Of a stretch of DNA of 64,000 bases, positions 26,588 to 34,590 are shown piece after piece. Every line of letters starts with the position of its first letter. Positions within the stretch are counted from its first letter, which is position 1. This stretch comes from an uncultured SAR86 cluster bacterium (GTDB lineage Bacteria; Pseudomonadota; Gammaproteobacteria; Magnimaribacterales; D2472): contig CACHRR010000003.1 of the NCBI GenBank assembly GCA_902582355.1, positions 1 through 64,000 of the forward strand, in the 5' to 3' direction. The notes under the pieces were generated by a model. The model saw only the letters and a list, made by a program, of their open reading frames with translations. It had not been told where the DNA came from and did no database searches. Both the position numbers and the translations under genes were made by a program.

Positions 26588-27064
26588 ATGAAAGTTTCAA
26601 GTTATATAAAAATTAAGAAATCAGCTAATGAAGTTTTAAATCTTATTAAAAGTCCAAATAATTTAGAAAAATTTCATCCATATTGTATTAGTAATAAAGT
26701 AGATATTTGGGATCGTGAGAAATCAGTTGATTATGTTCATTATTACAGTGGAAAAATTTATAAAAGAAAATTTACTGAATGGAATAAGAATGGCTATGTA
26801 TTAGATATATATAATGAAGTAAAAACTGCAACTATTTCATGGATTGTAAAACCAGAAAAAACAAAATCAATCGTAATAATTGAAGCTGATGCTATTTTAC
26901 CTTTTAATAATGTATTTATTAGATATATAGTCTTTCATTTATATATTAAGTTTATGATACGAAATTATCTGAATAGCGTTTTAAAAGGTTTAAAGTATCA
27001 TTTAGAAAAAGATGAATTAGTTATTGAAGATCAATTTGGTAAACATGATTGGTATTCAGCGTAA
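26588..27064 (+). CDS. SRPBCC-fold (START/polyketide cyclase-like) protein
   Basis: A 158-residue protein of the helix-grip (SRPBCC) type, judged from the opening pattern KVSSYIKIKKSANEVLNLIKSPNNLEKFHP (about 2-31, beta strand then helix) and the closing long helix (about 125-150). Such proteins bind hydrophobic small molecules. No catalytic residues can be named. It is divergent from the sulfatase with only 32 bases between the start codons, so the two share a promoter region. Confidence 0.65.
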   Translation: MKVSSYIKIKKSANEVLNLIKSPNNLEKFHPYCISNKVDIWDREKSVDYVHYYSGKIYKRKFTEWNKNGYVLDIYNEVKTATISWIVKPEKTKSIVIIEADAILPFNNVFIRYIVFHLYIKFMIRNYLNSVLKGLKYHLEKDELVIEDQFGKHDWYSA

Positions 27065-27076
27065 TCAATTATTTAA

Positions 27077-27092
27077 CATAATATATATTATG
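27077..27092. repeat. Perfect 16-base AT palindrome in a convergent gap
   Basis: CATAATATATATTATG reads the same on both strands. It lies 12 bases after the SRPBCC gene stop in the 173-base gap before the glutaminase 3' end. It could fold into a weak transcript-end hairpin, but it is AT-rich and may have no function. The rest of the gap (27093-27237) shows only a weak AGATT/AATCT hairpin near 27150 and no gene. Confidence 0.35.
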
Positions 27093-27237
27093 CGAAACAA
27101 TACATATTTTCAATTATCTTAGATCTCCACTACTTTGGCTATAGTAAGCAGATTTTTTAGTAATCTAATAATAATATAGCTTTTAAAGGAATATAATATT
27201 TTATGAATTCAGTTAGCCGAATATAATCAATATAAAA

Positions 27238-29325
27238 TTATTTCATCAATTCAGTTAAAAATACATTAACAGAATCTCTTTTTTCTCTTTTAGCTTCATC
27301 TAATGGAGTTGCGCCCCATCGATCCCTAACATATAGAGGATGACCATGTGAAACTAAATATTTTACTGCATCTAAACTTCCCTCAGCAGCTGCAAGATGA
27401 AGAGCAGTTCTCGAATCATAGTCACCTGCATGAACAGGAACACCTTGTGCCACCAACTGTCGAATTCCGTTAACATCGTTCTCGGCAGCTGCAAAAAGTA
27501 ATTCAATAACTAATGATTCGTTTTCATAAACAGCAAATTCATCACTATTCCCATTTGGATCTTCTATATAGTGAAGAGGTTCAGTGTACTCAATATCAAG
27601 TTTACTAAATATATCAACAATTTCTTTATGATCATTATTTTTTGCATCAGATATAGGATAACCACCCCATCTATCAGGAATTGGTTTAACACCCTCATTT
27701 AATAGAAAATTTACAACCTCAATATGACCCTCAGCTGATGCTAGATGTAATGGTGTTCTTCTATCATAATCACCAACTTCTAAGTTTCTTTGACTACTTA
27801 CCAACCTTTCCAAGGTTCTTATACTTCCGTTGCTAGCTGCCCAAATTGCTTCAGCACAATTATTTGCTCTCCATCTTGCGATTGGTAATCTAGGATCAAT
27901 CCGTTTCGTATCAGTCATTGTTCCATCAAAAAGATGGACAAGATATCTTTCTGTTATTTCTTTTGCGACCTCAAGTCCTCTTATGCTATTTCCAACAAGA
28001 TCTAATCTAGGTGAGAAAATACAAATACCCATTAATTGAGGAACAACTAAAAATATTCCCCCTCCTACACCGCTCTTTGCGGGCAATCCAATGTCTTGAA
28101 AGAATTCACCACTGCCATTATACATACCAGCCATTTGCATTACAGGCAAACAACTTCTTACAGTTCTTTGGCTTAAAACACGATCTTGTGTAACTGGACA
28201 TACACCACTATTTGCAAGAGTAGCAGCAGCCATGGCAATATCTTTTGCAGTCATTTCTAATGAACATAAACTAAAATACAATTTCAAAGCATTTGTTACA
28301 CCTGGCTCTACATGAAAATCAAATTCATATTCACTATCTTTATGTTTATCCTCTTCGATTTCAGTTCCAGAATGAGGAAGATTTCCTGTAGCCATTAATA
28401 AAAAACCAGTTGCAATATTGTTATAACCTGTAAAATTCTCCTGCCTAGCAACGTTTTTATTAAATCTAGGCATATCAATATTAGATTTTTTTTCTATTTT
28501 TTGTCCTCGATAATATGATGCATTCTTTGGTTTAAACCAACCAATTAATCTGCCAAATTCTTCTCTTATGTATTGGAGTCTTTCAGTAGGAGTATCTTCT
28601 GGATTTATTAAACCCGTAGTCATAATTGCACCTGCATTTACCATTGGATTAAAAGGAACACGATCATTTGGTTTTAAACTACTACCACCCATATTCCTAG
28701 TCATCAAAGTTAAATCATCAAATTGTCTTCCAGAAGGTTCTGCACTAACATGATTGCTGACTTTTTCTAATCCTAATTTTTCTAAAGCAATACAATAGTT
28801 AAATGGTTTTACCATTGACTGAATTGAAAAATCCACATTTGACTCTCCGCGTTGATATACCTGACCATCAATTGTAACTATAGCGATACCAAATTGTTCA
28901 GGATCAACTTCTTTTAAAGGTGGAATATATGAAGCTAATTCACCAGACGTGTTTGGCTTTACTTTTTCATAAATTTTATCCATGTTTTGTGAAAAATCTT
29001 GAAAATCTGGAATGGCTAACTCACCTCTCAATGACTTTTGAACTAGCAGTGGTGATGTTCTAATAATACTTAAAAAATCTTCAAATGAAATATTATTTTT
29101 GTGATTGTGCAACTTATTAAAAAGAGATTCAAGCCTATCATCAGATTGTTGAAGACCACTATTAAAGATAATTTCTTTAAATCTTTCAACTTCTATAAAG
29201 TCATTATTATTCTCACATAGTGAAAAAAATAGATTCGCCTCCTTATCTGTAGCTTGTTCTTTTAGCTTATCAATTGTGGATCCATCGTTTATGGCAACTC
29301 CCCTATAAGTCACTTCATTTTTCAT
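27238..29325 (-). CDS. glsA: Animal-type glutaminase with EF-hand-like N-terminus and duplicated ankyrin modules
   Basis: Hydrolyses glutamine to glutamate and ammonia. The 695-residue protein has the domain order of vertebrate kidney glutaminase. An EF-hand-like four-helix region (about 20-105) comes first. The beta-lactamase-fold glutaminase core (about 125-465) follows, with S170-M-V-K173 as catalytic Ser-x-x-Lys, FNPMVNAGAI (225-234), Y402 in MYNGSGEF and GLPAKSGVGGG (413-423). Ankyrin repeats come last. Here the ankyrin part is doubled (about 487-580 and 603-695); both copies carry GDYD-R-T-LHLA and DRWG. An insert near 268-295 is extra relative to the animal enzyme as I recall it. The short bacterial GlsA has only the core. 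No signal peptide. Monocistronic. Confidence 0.93.
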   Translation of the reverse strand: MKNEVTYRGVAINDGSTIDKLKEQATDKEANLFFSLCENNNDFIEVERFKEIIFNSGLQQSDDRLESLFNKLHNHKNNISFEDFLSIIRTSPLLVQKSLRGELAIPDFQDFSQNMDKIYEKVKPNTSGELASYIPPLKEVDPEQFGIAIVTIDGQVYQRGESNVDFSIQSMVKPFNYCIALEKLGLEKVSNHVSAEPSGRQFDDLTLMTRNMGGSSLKPNDRVPFNPMVNAGAIMTTGLINPEDTPTERLQYIREEFGRLIGWFKPKNASYYRGQKIEKKSNIDMPRFNKNVARQENFTGYNNIATGFLLMATGNLPHSGTEIEEDKHKDSEYEFDFHVEPGVTNALKLYFSLCSLEMTAKDIAMAAATLANSGVCPVTQDRVLSQRTVRSCLPVMQMAGMYNGSGEFFQDIGLPAKSGVGGGIFLVVPQLMGICIFSPRLDLVGNSIRGLEVAKEITERYLVHLFDGTMTDTKRIDPRLPIARWRANNCAEAIWAASNGSIRTLERLVSSQRNLEVGDYDRRTPLHLASAEGHIEVVNFLLNEGVKPIPDRWGGYPISDAKNNDHKEIVDIFSKLDIEYTEPLHYIEDPNGNSDEFAVYENESLVIELLFAAAENDVNGIRQLVAQGVPVHAGDYDSRTALHLAAAEGSLDAVKYLVSHGHPLYVRDRWGATPLDEAKREKRDSVNVFLTELMK

Positions 29326-29438
29326 ATTTAAATTATATTTATTATTTCATTAGTTTATACGAACATTGTATTTAATTATTATACATTTTCTAACTTAAGG
29401 CCAATTTAAAATTAGATAAACAATAAGCTAGTATTTTT

Positions 29439-30479
29439 TTATGATGAAGAGCCTATAGCAACAGGTCTTATTGGTGATCCTGCACTTCCCTTAGATCTTA
29501 AAGGCAATACCATTGTACATGATACATAAACTGAATCATTAGCCAATTTTTTTAAATTAAGATTTTCAAGTGTATATACACCTACTTTTGTAAGAAAGTA
29601 GTCATGAACTGGAAAGCTTTGATTTGGTGGAGTTCCTACAGGTTGTTTAAAATCATTAGGATTATTAGGATCTGGTCTGGCGTCAACACAGCAAGTATCT
29701 AGCCCTACTCCAATTACTTTTTTTGATGCCAAATATTTAGCTGCACCATAAGATATCCCAGGTGCTGTAGAATAATAAATTTTATCAATGTCAGGATCTT
29801 GGTAGTAATCGCTCCATCCTGTATATATCATAACTACATCACCAGACATAATTCCTCTTTTGTTTAGCTTCGGTGATTTTTTTATAGCTTGTTTTATATG
29901 ATCTTCTGTTATAAATTCACCAGCCTTGAAGCTTTTGCCATTATTCGAGTATTTTTTAACATCAATTAATATACCTGAGGTAATAATTGGTGGTATAGAA
30001 TCAGCACCTAAATGAAGCAGTGGGGAGTCAGGTGTTGGTTTTACATCTTTTTGTGTAAGTCCGCCCAAGTATTTAATATCTTCTTGATTCAATTCGGACT
30101 TTCCATCCCATATTTCTTCAGTATAAGCAAAATGACCAAATGCATCCATCTGTGTTCCTTGATTGGCAGTATTAACGTCTTCATTTAAAACATCCATATT
30201 TGCGAGCTGAACTTCATTTGGAGTGGGACCTGTAGGAAGATACTTTGGCTCAAATTTACCAGCAAAAGGAGATAAAGGCATTGATCCTGACCTAATATAT
30301 GAAAGCTCATATATATTGGTCTCACTTGATATCATTTCTTTTGCACATCTTGACCATGTTTCGTTTCCAAGATGATTTGACATGCCTATTTGATACATTG
30401 CATCATCTGATGAATAGACTGAATTTATTATAAAGAAAGAAATGAATATTTTTTTATGAAGTTTTATTCCATAAATCAT
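29439..30479 (-). CDS. Exported cyclase family protein (kynurenine formamidase fold)
   Basis: Metal-dependent hydrolase of the PF04199 family, 346 residues. A hydrophobic N-terminus (about 10-22) ending near SVYSSDD suggests export. The metal-binding motif is present as NQGTQMDAFGHF (about 108-119; usual form HxGTHxDxxxH, so the first His is replaced). SGILIDVKKY, MIYTGWSDYY and GVGLDTCCVDA are further family-like blocks. The start overlaps the end of the quinol-monooxygenase-like gene by four bases, so the two form an operon. Relatives hydrolyse N-formylkynurenine, isatin or lactones; the substrate here is open. Confidence 0.85.
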   Translation of the reverse strand: MIYGIKLHKKIFISFFIINSVYSSDDAMYQIGMSNHLGNETWSRCAKEMISSETNIYELSYIRSGSMPLSPFAGKFEPKYLPTGPTPNEVQLANMDVLNEDVNTANQGTQMDAFGHFAYTEEIWDGKSELNQEDIKYLGGLTQKDVKPTPDSPLLHLGADSIPPIITSGILIDVKKYSNNGKSFKAGEFITEDHIKQAIKKSPKLNKRGIMSGDVVMIYTGWSDYYQDPDIDKIYYSTAPGISYGAAKYLASKKVIGVGLDTCCVDARPDPNNPNDFKQPVGTPPNQSFPVHDYFLTKVGVYTLENLNLKKLANDSVYVSCTMVLPLRSKGSAGSPIRPVAIGSSS

Positions 30480-30781
30480 ATTTCTTCATATTTTGGACCA
30501 CAAAGCGCTACTTTTATAGCTGCTGCGCCGCCCTCTAAAATTGGTTCTAATGCAGTTAAAAGACCTGTTTCTATTCTCCAATTAAGGTAGCTAGCTTGAT
30601 GTTCAAGAGACTCCCAATCTTCAATTAAATGAACGGTATTGGATGATTCATCAATAAATGTGTCTACAGAAATACATCCATCATATGATCTCGTATCTGG
30701 TAGAGCTTCTTTTAATGATTGTTTAAGGATTTCTAAAGTATCTGCCTTTGCAGGAAATGAGACTATCACTAAATTTTTCAT
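30476..30781 (-). CDS. Antibiotic-biosynthesis-monooxygenase domain protein (putative quinol monooxygenase)
   Basis: A 101-residue ferredoxin-like alpha+beta protein of the ABM (YgiN) type. It opens KNLVIVSFPAKADTLEIL, then DTRSYDGCISVDTFID and NTVHLIEDWESLEHQASYLNWR, the strand-helix-strand pattern with the family's conserved Trp and His. Such proteins act as cofactor-free oxygenases on quinols or as stress proteins. It leads a two-gene operon with an exported cyclase-type hydrolase and is divergent from a secreted protein gene across 144 bases. Confidence 0.82.
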   Translation of the reverse strand: MKNLVIVSFPAKADTLEILKQSLKEALPDTRSYDGCISVDTFIDESSNTVHLIEDWESLEHQASYLNWRIETGLLTALEPILEGGAAAIKVALCGPKYEEI

Positions 30782-30925
30782 AATATTCCTTAAGTGTTTG
30801 TATAATATTTAATAATATAACAAATTAAACCTTTTTCCGAACAATAAAAATTATTATCAATAAATATTGTATTATTTAAGATGATATATTTTAATTAAAT
30901 ATTACATTTCAAAGGAGATAAAAAA

Positions 30926-31651
30926 ATGCAAAAGTATGTATATTCTTTTTTAATAGTTTTTTCATTTAATTTATTGGCAGACGATCATAATAACGTTATG
31001 CCTGGTGATGAAACAGGTGAGTTTCATTATTTCAATGTAACAAATCCAGCTGGTTTCGTAAAAGCTATTGATAAACATTATGGCTCTGAATGTGCTGCTA
31101 ATTGGCAAAAGGAGTCAGGAGCAGAAGTTGTTTTAATGCAAATCCTTGGATCAAGAAATACTCATTTCATTTATGTAGGGTATAAAGATAATGAGATGCT
31201 AGAAAAAGGCAGAAATTTATTTTCTTCATGTCAAGAGACTGCAGAAATGATTAGGTCTTTAAATAAATACTCTTCCCCATCAGAATACGGAAGCCGACTG
31301 GGAGAGCAGTCACTTCAGGTTGGAGATTGGACAAAAGATAAATATTTTATGAAGTTTGATTTTGAAGTAGAAATTGGTCAAGCAGGAAAATATGCATCAG
31401 AATGGACAAAGATGAATAATTTATTAGATTTACCTAATTCTGCCGGTTTGGTAACTCATAGAGCAGGAAATGGATGGGCATCACATTTTGTTTATGTTGG
31501 AGCAAATTCTATAGATGAACTATATAGTACGTTTGATGATATTCAAAAAACTCCAGCATTTGTTGAATTTACAAAAAATGTTAACTCAATAAGGGAAGTT
31601 AAAAATGTTACGTTAATTCAACCTATAAAAGCTTATCCATCAACAAGATAA
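30926..31651 (+). CDS. Secreted protein with two related domains, function unknown
   Basis: I do not recognise the family. The 241 residues begin with a signal peptide (about 1-17, ending LLADDH). Two similar halves follow: about 28-105 (FHYFNVTNPAGFVKAID, HFIYVGYKDNEML) and about 128-215 (FMKFDFEVEIGQAGKYASEW, HFVYVGANSIDELYSTF). Each has a strand, a helix and an HF-YVG strand, which suggests a duplicated ferredoxin-like dimeric alpha/beta-barrel domain (inference). A strong AAAGGAGAT ribosome binding site and its own terminator mark it as a single, probably well-expressed gene. Confidence 0.8.
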   Translation: MQKYVYSFLIVFSFNLLADDHNNVMPGDETGEFHYFNVTNPAGFVKAIDKHYGSECAANWQKESGAEVVLMQILGSRNTHFIYVGYKDNEMLEKGRNLFSSCQETAEMIRSLNKYSSPSEYGSRLGEQSLQVGDWTKDKYFMKFDFEVEIGQAGKYASEWTKMNNLLDLPNSAGLVTHRAGNGWASHFVYVGANSIDELYSTFDDIQKTPAFVEFTKNVNSIREVKNVTLIQPIKAYPSTR

Positions 31652-31656
31652 TATTT

Positions 31657-31682
31657 AGGGGCTAATCTAAGCCCCTGTTTTA
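31657..31682 (+). terminator. Rho-independent terminator after the two-domain secreted protein
   Basis: Seven-base stem AGGGGCT / AGCCCCT (31657-31663, 31670-31676) with loop AATCTA, then GTTTTAA. It begins six bases after the stop codon. Confidence 0.85.
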
Positions 31683-31720
31683 ACATAGTTATAATATAAT
31701 CTTTAAATACAATAACTTTT

Positions 31721-34573
31721 ATGAACAAAAATATAACTTTATCAATTTTATTTTTTGCATCTTTTGTTTTGGGCTCATCTCCTTTGATGGAACCAACATC
31801 ACTATCAAAAGATTTATATAAACTGAAAATTCTTGATGGCATATATTCTGAAAATATAAGTCATCCAAATGAGTTTTTAGATTTTGAGTATGGAGATCGT
31901 GTAGCCTCACCAAGTCAAATAACAAATGCTATCAAATCATGGTCAGAGCAAACAGACAAAATACATGTAATTGAATATGCTAGGTCCCATGAAAACCGCC
32001 CTCTTCATGCAATTTTTATATCGTCTAGTAAGAATATTAATAATCTCGATAATATTAAAGAAAAACAAAGATTGCTATCAGATGCTAGAAATTTAAATGA
32101 TAGAGAGGCAAAAGAGATCATCGATTCCCTTCCAGCTATTGCTTGGATGGCATATTCGATTCATGGAAATGAAACATCGGGTGCAGATGCTGCTTTAGGG
32201 ATTCTATATCATTTAATTGCGAGTGAAGATGAAGACACTATAAAACTTCTTGATAATATGATTATTATTATTGATCCATTAATGAATCCTGATGGAAGAG
32301 CAAGATTTGTTAGATCTCTGGAACAATATCGGGGTACATCACCTAATTATGATGATCAATCGTTACTTCATACCGGTGAGTGGCCATATGGAAGGACAAA
32401 TCATTATTATTACGATTTAAATAGAGATTGGTATTATCTTACTCAACCAGAGACTATCGGTAGAGTAAAGTTAATAAATGAATGGAAACCTCAAATTTTA
32501 GTTGATGCACATGAGATGTTTTCTCAAGATACTTTTATGACAAGTCCACCCAGAGAGCCAATAAATAAAAATATCGACAAAGATATTATTAAATGGGGAA
32601 ATATTTTTGCAAAAGATCAAGGTGAAGAATTTGATAAAAGAAACTGGCGGTATTATACAGGTGAGTGGCACGAAGATTTATATCCCGGTTATTCATTCTA
32701 TGTTCAATTTAGAGGCACATTAGGTATTTTATATGAACAATCAAGAATGGCTGAAGACGGAGTAAAAAGACCTGAGGAAACAATTCAATCCTATAAAGAA
32801 TCTGTACATCATCAATATGTAAGTACATTGATAAATTTAAAAACTTTGCAAAATAACTCAAAATCAATGTATGAAGATTACTGGGAAGGAAGAAAATATA
32901 ATGTTTCAAAAGATAGTCAATATTCTAATCAGTCATTTGTAATATTGCCTACGAAAAACCTAGAGAGAGTAAATACTTTAACCGAAAAATTACAAATTCA
33001 AGGCATTGAACTTTTTAAAAATGAATCTCCAATTTATGTAAATAATGTATTGAAACAAAATGGTGAATATGAAGAAGAATATACCATTCCACCAAACAGC
33101 TTAATCATACCTAATAGACAACCTGAAGCTCCTTTAATTGCAGCAATTCTTGAATTTGACGCAGATATTGATAAAGAAGTTCTTATAAAAGAAAGGCAGG
33201 CTAGGTTACGAGATGGTTCATCAATTATGTATGACACTACTGCATTTAACTTTTCAATGATGTATGGACTTTCAGCAATAACAGTTCCAAAAAATATAAC
33301 TAATAATTTAACTAAATGGGAAGCTAAGAATTCAATAACTAAAATTGATGAGGATGCGATAATGTGGGCCGCTGACGGAGACGATGACAGATCAGTCGCT
33401 TTGGCTGCTCGCTTAATGGAATTAGGACTAAAAGTCAGAATAATTGATAAAAAATCTAATTTTTCTGGACATAATTTATCGAGAGGCAGCGTAGTTGTTA
33501 TCGCAATGGACAATCCAGAAAATGAGTCTATTGTTGAAATAATAAGTTTAGAATCACAAAGACTAGGATTACCAATAAAATCTCTAAATACAGGTTTTGG
33601 ACCAGATGAATTACCAGATTGGGGCGGTGAACATTTTAGGCTTTTAACAAAACCACAAGTTGCAATTATTAGTCATGAAGGATTTAACTCTTATGATGTT
33701 GGTGTTAGTTGGTGGTCTATTGATCATCATTTAGGAATAAGACATAGCCATATTAATAAATCCATAATTAATTATGCTGATTTAAGAAGATACAACACAA
33801 TAATTCTTCCTAGTGGATCACAATTTAATGAAAGTATTATTAAAGCCTTGAGTGATTGGACTCAACAAGGTGGGACTCTAATTGCACATAACGGAAGTTC
33901 CAGATTTCTTGCATCAGAAAAAGGCATTGGTACCGTTCATCAGATTCAAGACAGTTTTGAAAATAGTAATGAACTAAATATAGACTATTTAAAAGAAATT
34001 TTTTCTTTAGATACTGATATCAATAAAGATGAAATTTATGAGATAAAACTTGATGAAAAAATAATATATCCTTGGGAAAATGCTAATAATAAATTAAGTT
34101 CAGATGAGTTAACAAGCCGAGATAAATGGCAATCTCAATTCATGCCGTCAGGATCATTTCTTTCAGGAAGATCAGATCAAAAACATTGGCTTACATTCGG
34201 AACGAATGAAACATTACCTCTTCTCTACGCGAACTATCCAATTTTAATGACTCATGGTTCATCTGAGGCAATAATTAGAGTTGGTGAATTAATTGATAGT
34301 AATTCTGATAAAGAAGCTAGATATATAAACTGGTCAACTATCCCAGCAGGAAAAGATCTAAATGTTAGAATGAGCGGTCTTGTATGGCCTGAAGCCTCTC
34401 AAAGAATTGCAAATTCTGCATATTTAACTCGTCAAAAATATGGTAAAGGTCAAATAATATTATTTTCTGGAGAGCCTAATTTTAGAGGTTCAACATTAGG
34501 AACTAACAGATTATGGTTAAATGCAGTTGTATATGGATCTGGATTAGGAACGAACACTAAAATAAATCTCTAA
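31721..34573 (+). CDS. Exported M14-family zinc carboxypeptidase
   Basis: Removes residues from peptide C-termini using zinc. The 950-residue protein has a signal peptide (about 1-20). The zinc ligands are H148 and E151 in SIHGNETSG and H264 in LVDAHEMF; NPDGRARF (189-196) and DLNRDWYYL are further family marks. The catalytic Glu is probably in GILYEQSRM near 345. The C-terminal 500 residues are an extra region that includes a glutamine-amidotransferase-like stretch (about 640-740) of unknown role, common in large bacterial M14 proteins. A lipoprotein oligopeptidase follows after 17 bases, so this is a peptide-use operon. Confidence 0.92.
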   Translation: MNKNITLSILFFASFVLGSSPLMEPTSLSKDLYKLKILDGIYSENISHPNEFLDFEYGDRVASPSQITNAIKSWSEQTDKIHVIEYARSHENRPLHAIFISSSKNINNLDNIKEKQRLLSDARNLNDREAKEIIDSLPAIAWMAYSIHGNETSGADAALGILYHLIASEDEDTIKLLDNMIIIIDPLMNPDGRARFVRSLEQYRGTSPNYDDQSLLHTGEWPYGRTNHYYYDLNRDWYYLTQPETIGRVKLINEWKPQILVDAHEMFSQDTFMTSPPREPINKNIDKDIIKWGNIFAKDQGEEFDKRNWRYYTGEWHEDLYPGYSFYVQFRGTLGILYEQSRMAEDGVKRPEETIQSYKESVHHQYVSTLINLKTLQNNSKSMYEDYWEGRKYNVSKDSQYSNQSFVILPTKNLERVNTLTEKLQIQGIELFKNESPIYVNNVLKQNGEYEEEYTIPPNSLIIPNRQPEAPLIAAILEFDADIDKEVLIKERQARLRDGSSIMYDTTAFNFSMMYGLSAITVPKNITNNLTKWEAKNSITKIDEDAIMWAADGDDDRSVALAARLMELGLKVRIIDKKSNFSGHNLSRGSVVVIAMDNPENESIVEIISLESQRLGLPIKSLNTGFGPDELPDWGGEHFRLLTKPQVAIISHEGFNSYDVGVSWWSIDHHLGIRHSHINKSIINYADLRRYNTIILPSGSQFNESIIKALSDWTQQGGTLIAHNGSSRFLASEKGIGTVHQIQDSFENSNELNIDYLKEIFSLDTDINKDEIYEIKLDEKIIYPWENANNKLSSDELTSRDKWQSQFMPSGSFLSGRSDQKHWLTFGTNETLPLLYANYPILMTHGSSEAIIRVGELIDSNSDKEARYINWSTIPAGKDLNVRMSGLVWPEASQRIANSAYLTRQKYGKGQIILFSGEPNFRGSTLGTNRLWLNAVVYGSGLGTNTKINL

Positions 34574-34590
34574 AAAATAATCACCATAAA

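Noticed and set aside
16550-27064. A mobile catabolic island
   Set aside because: No integrase, transposase, flanking repeat or tRNA is seen, and base use looks like that of the neighbouring core genes.
27077-27092. The 16-base palindrome as an operator or attachment site
   Set aside because: It lies between convergent 3' ends, has only one G/C pair per end, and no integrase or promoter is near. Kept only as a low-confidence repeat.
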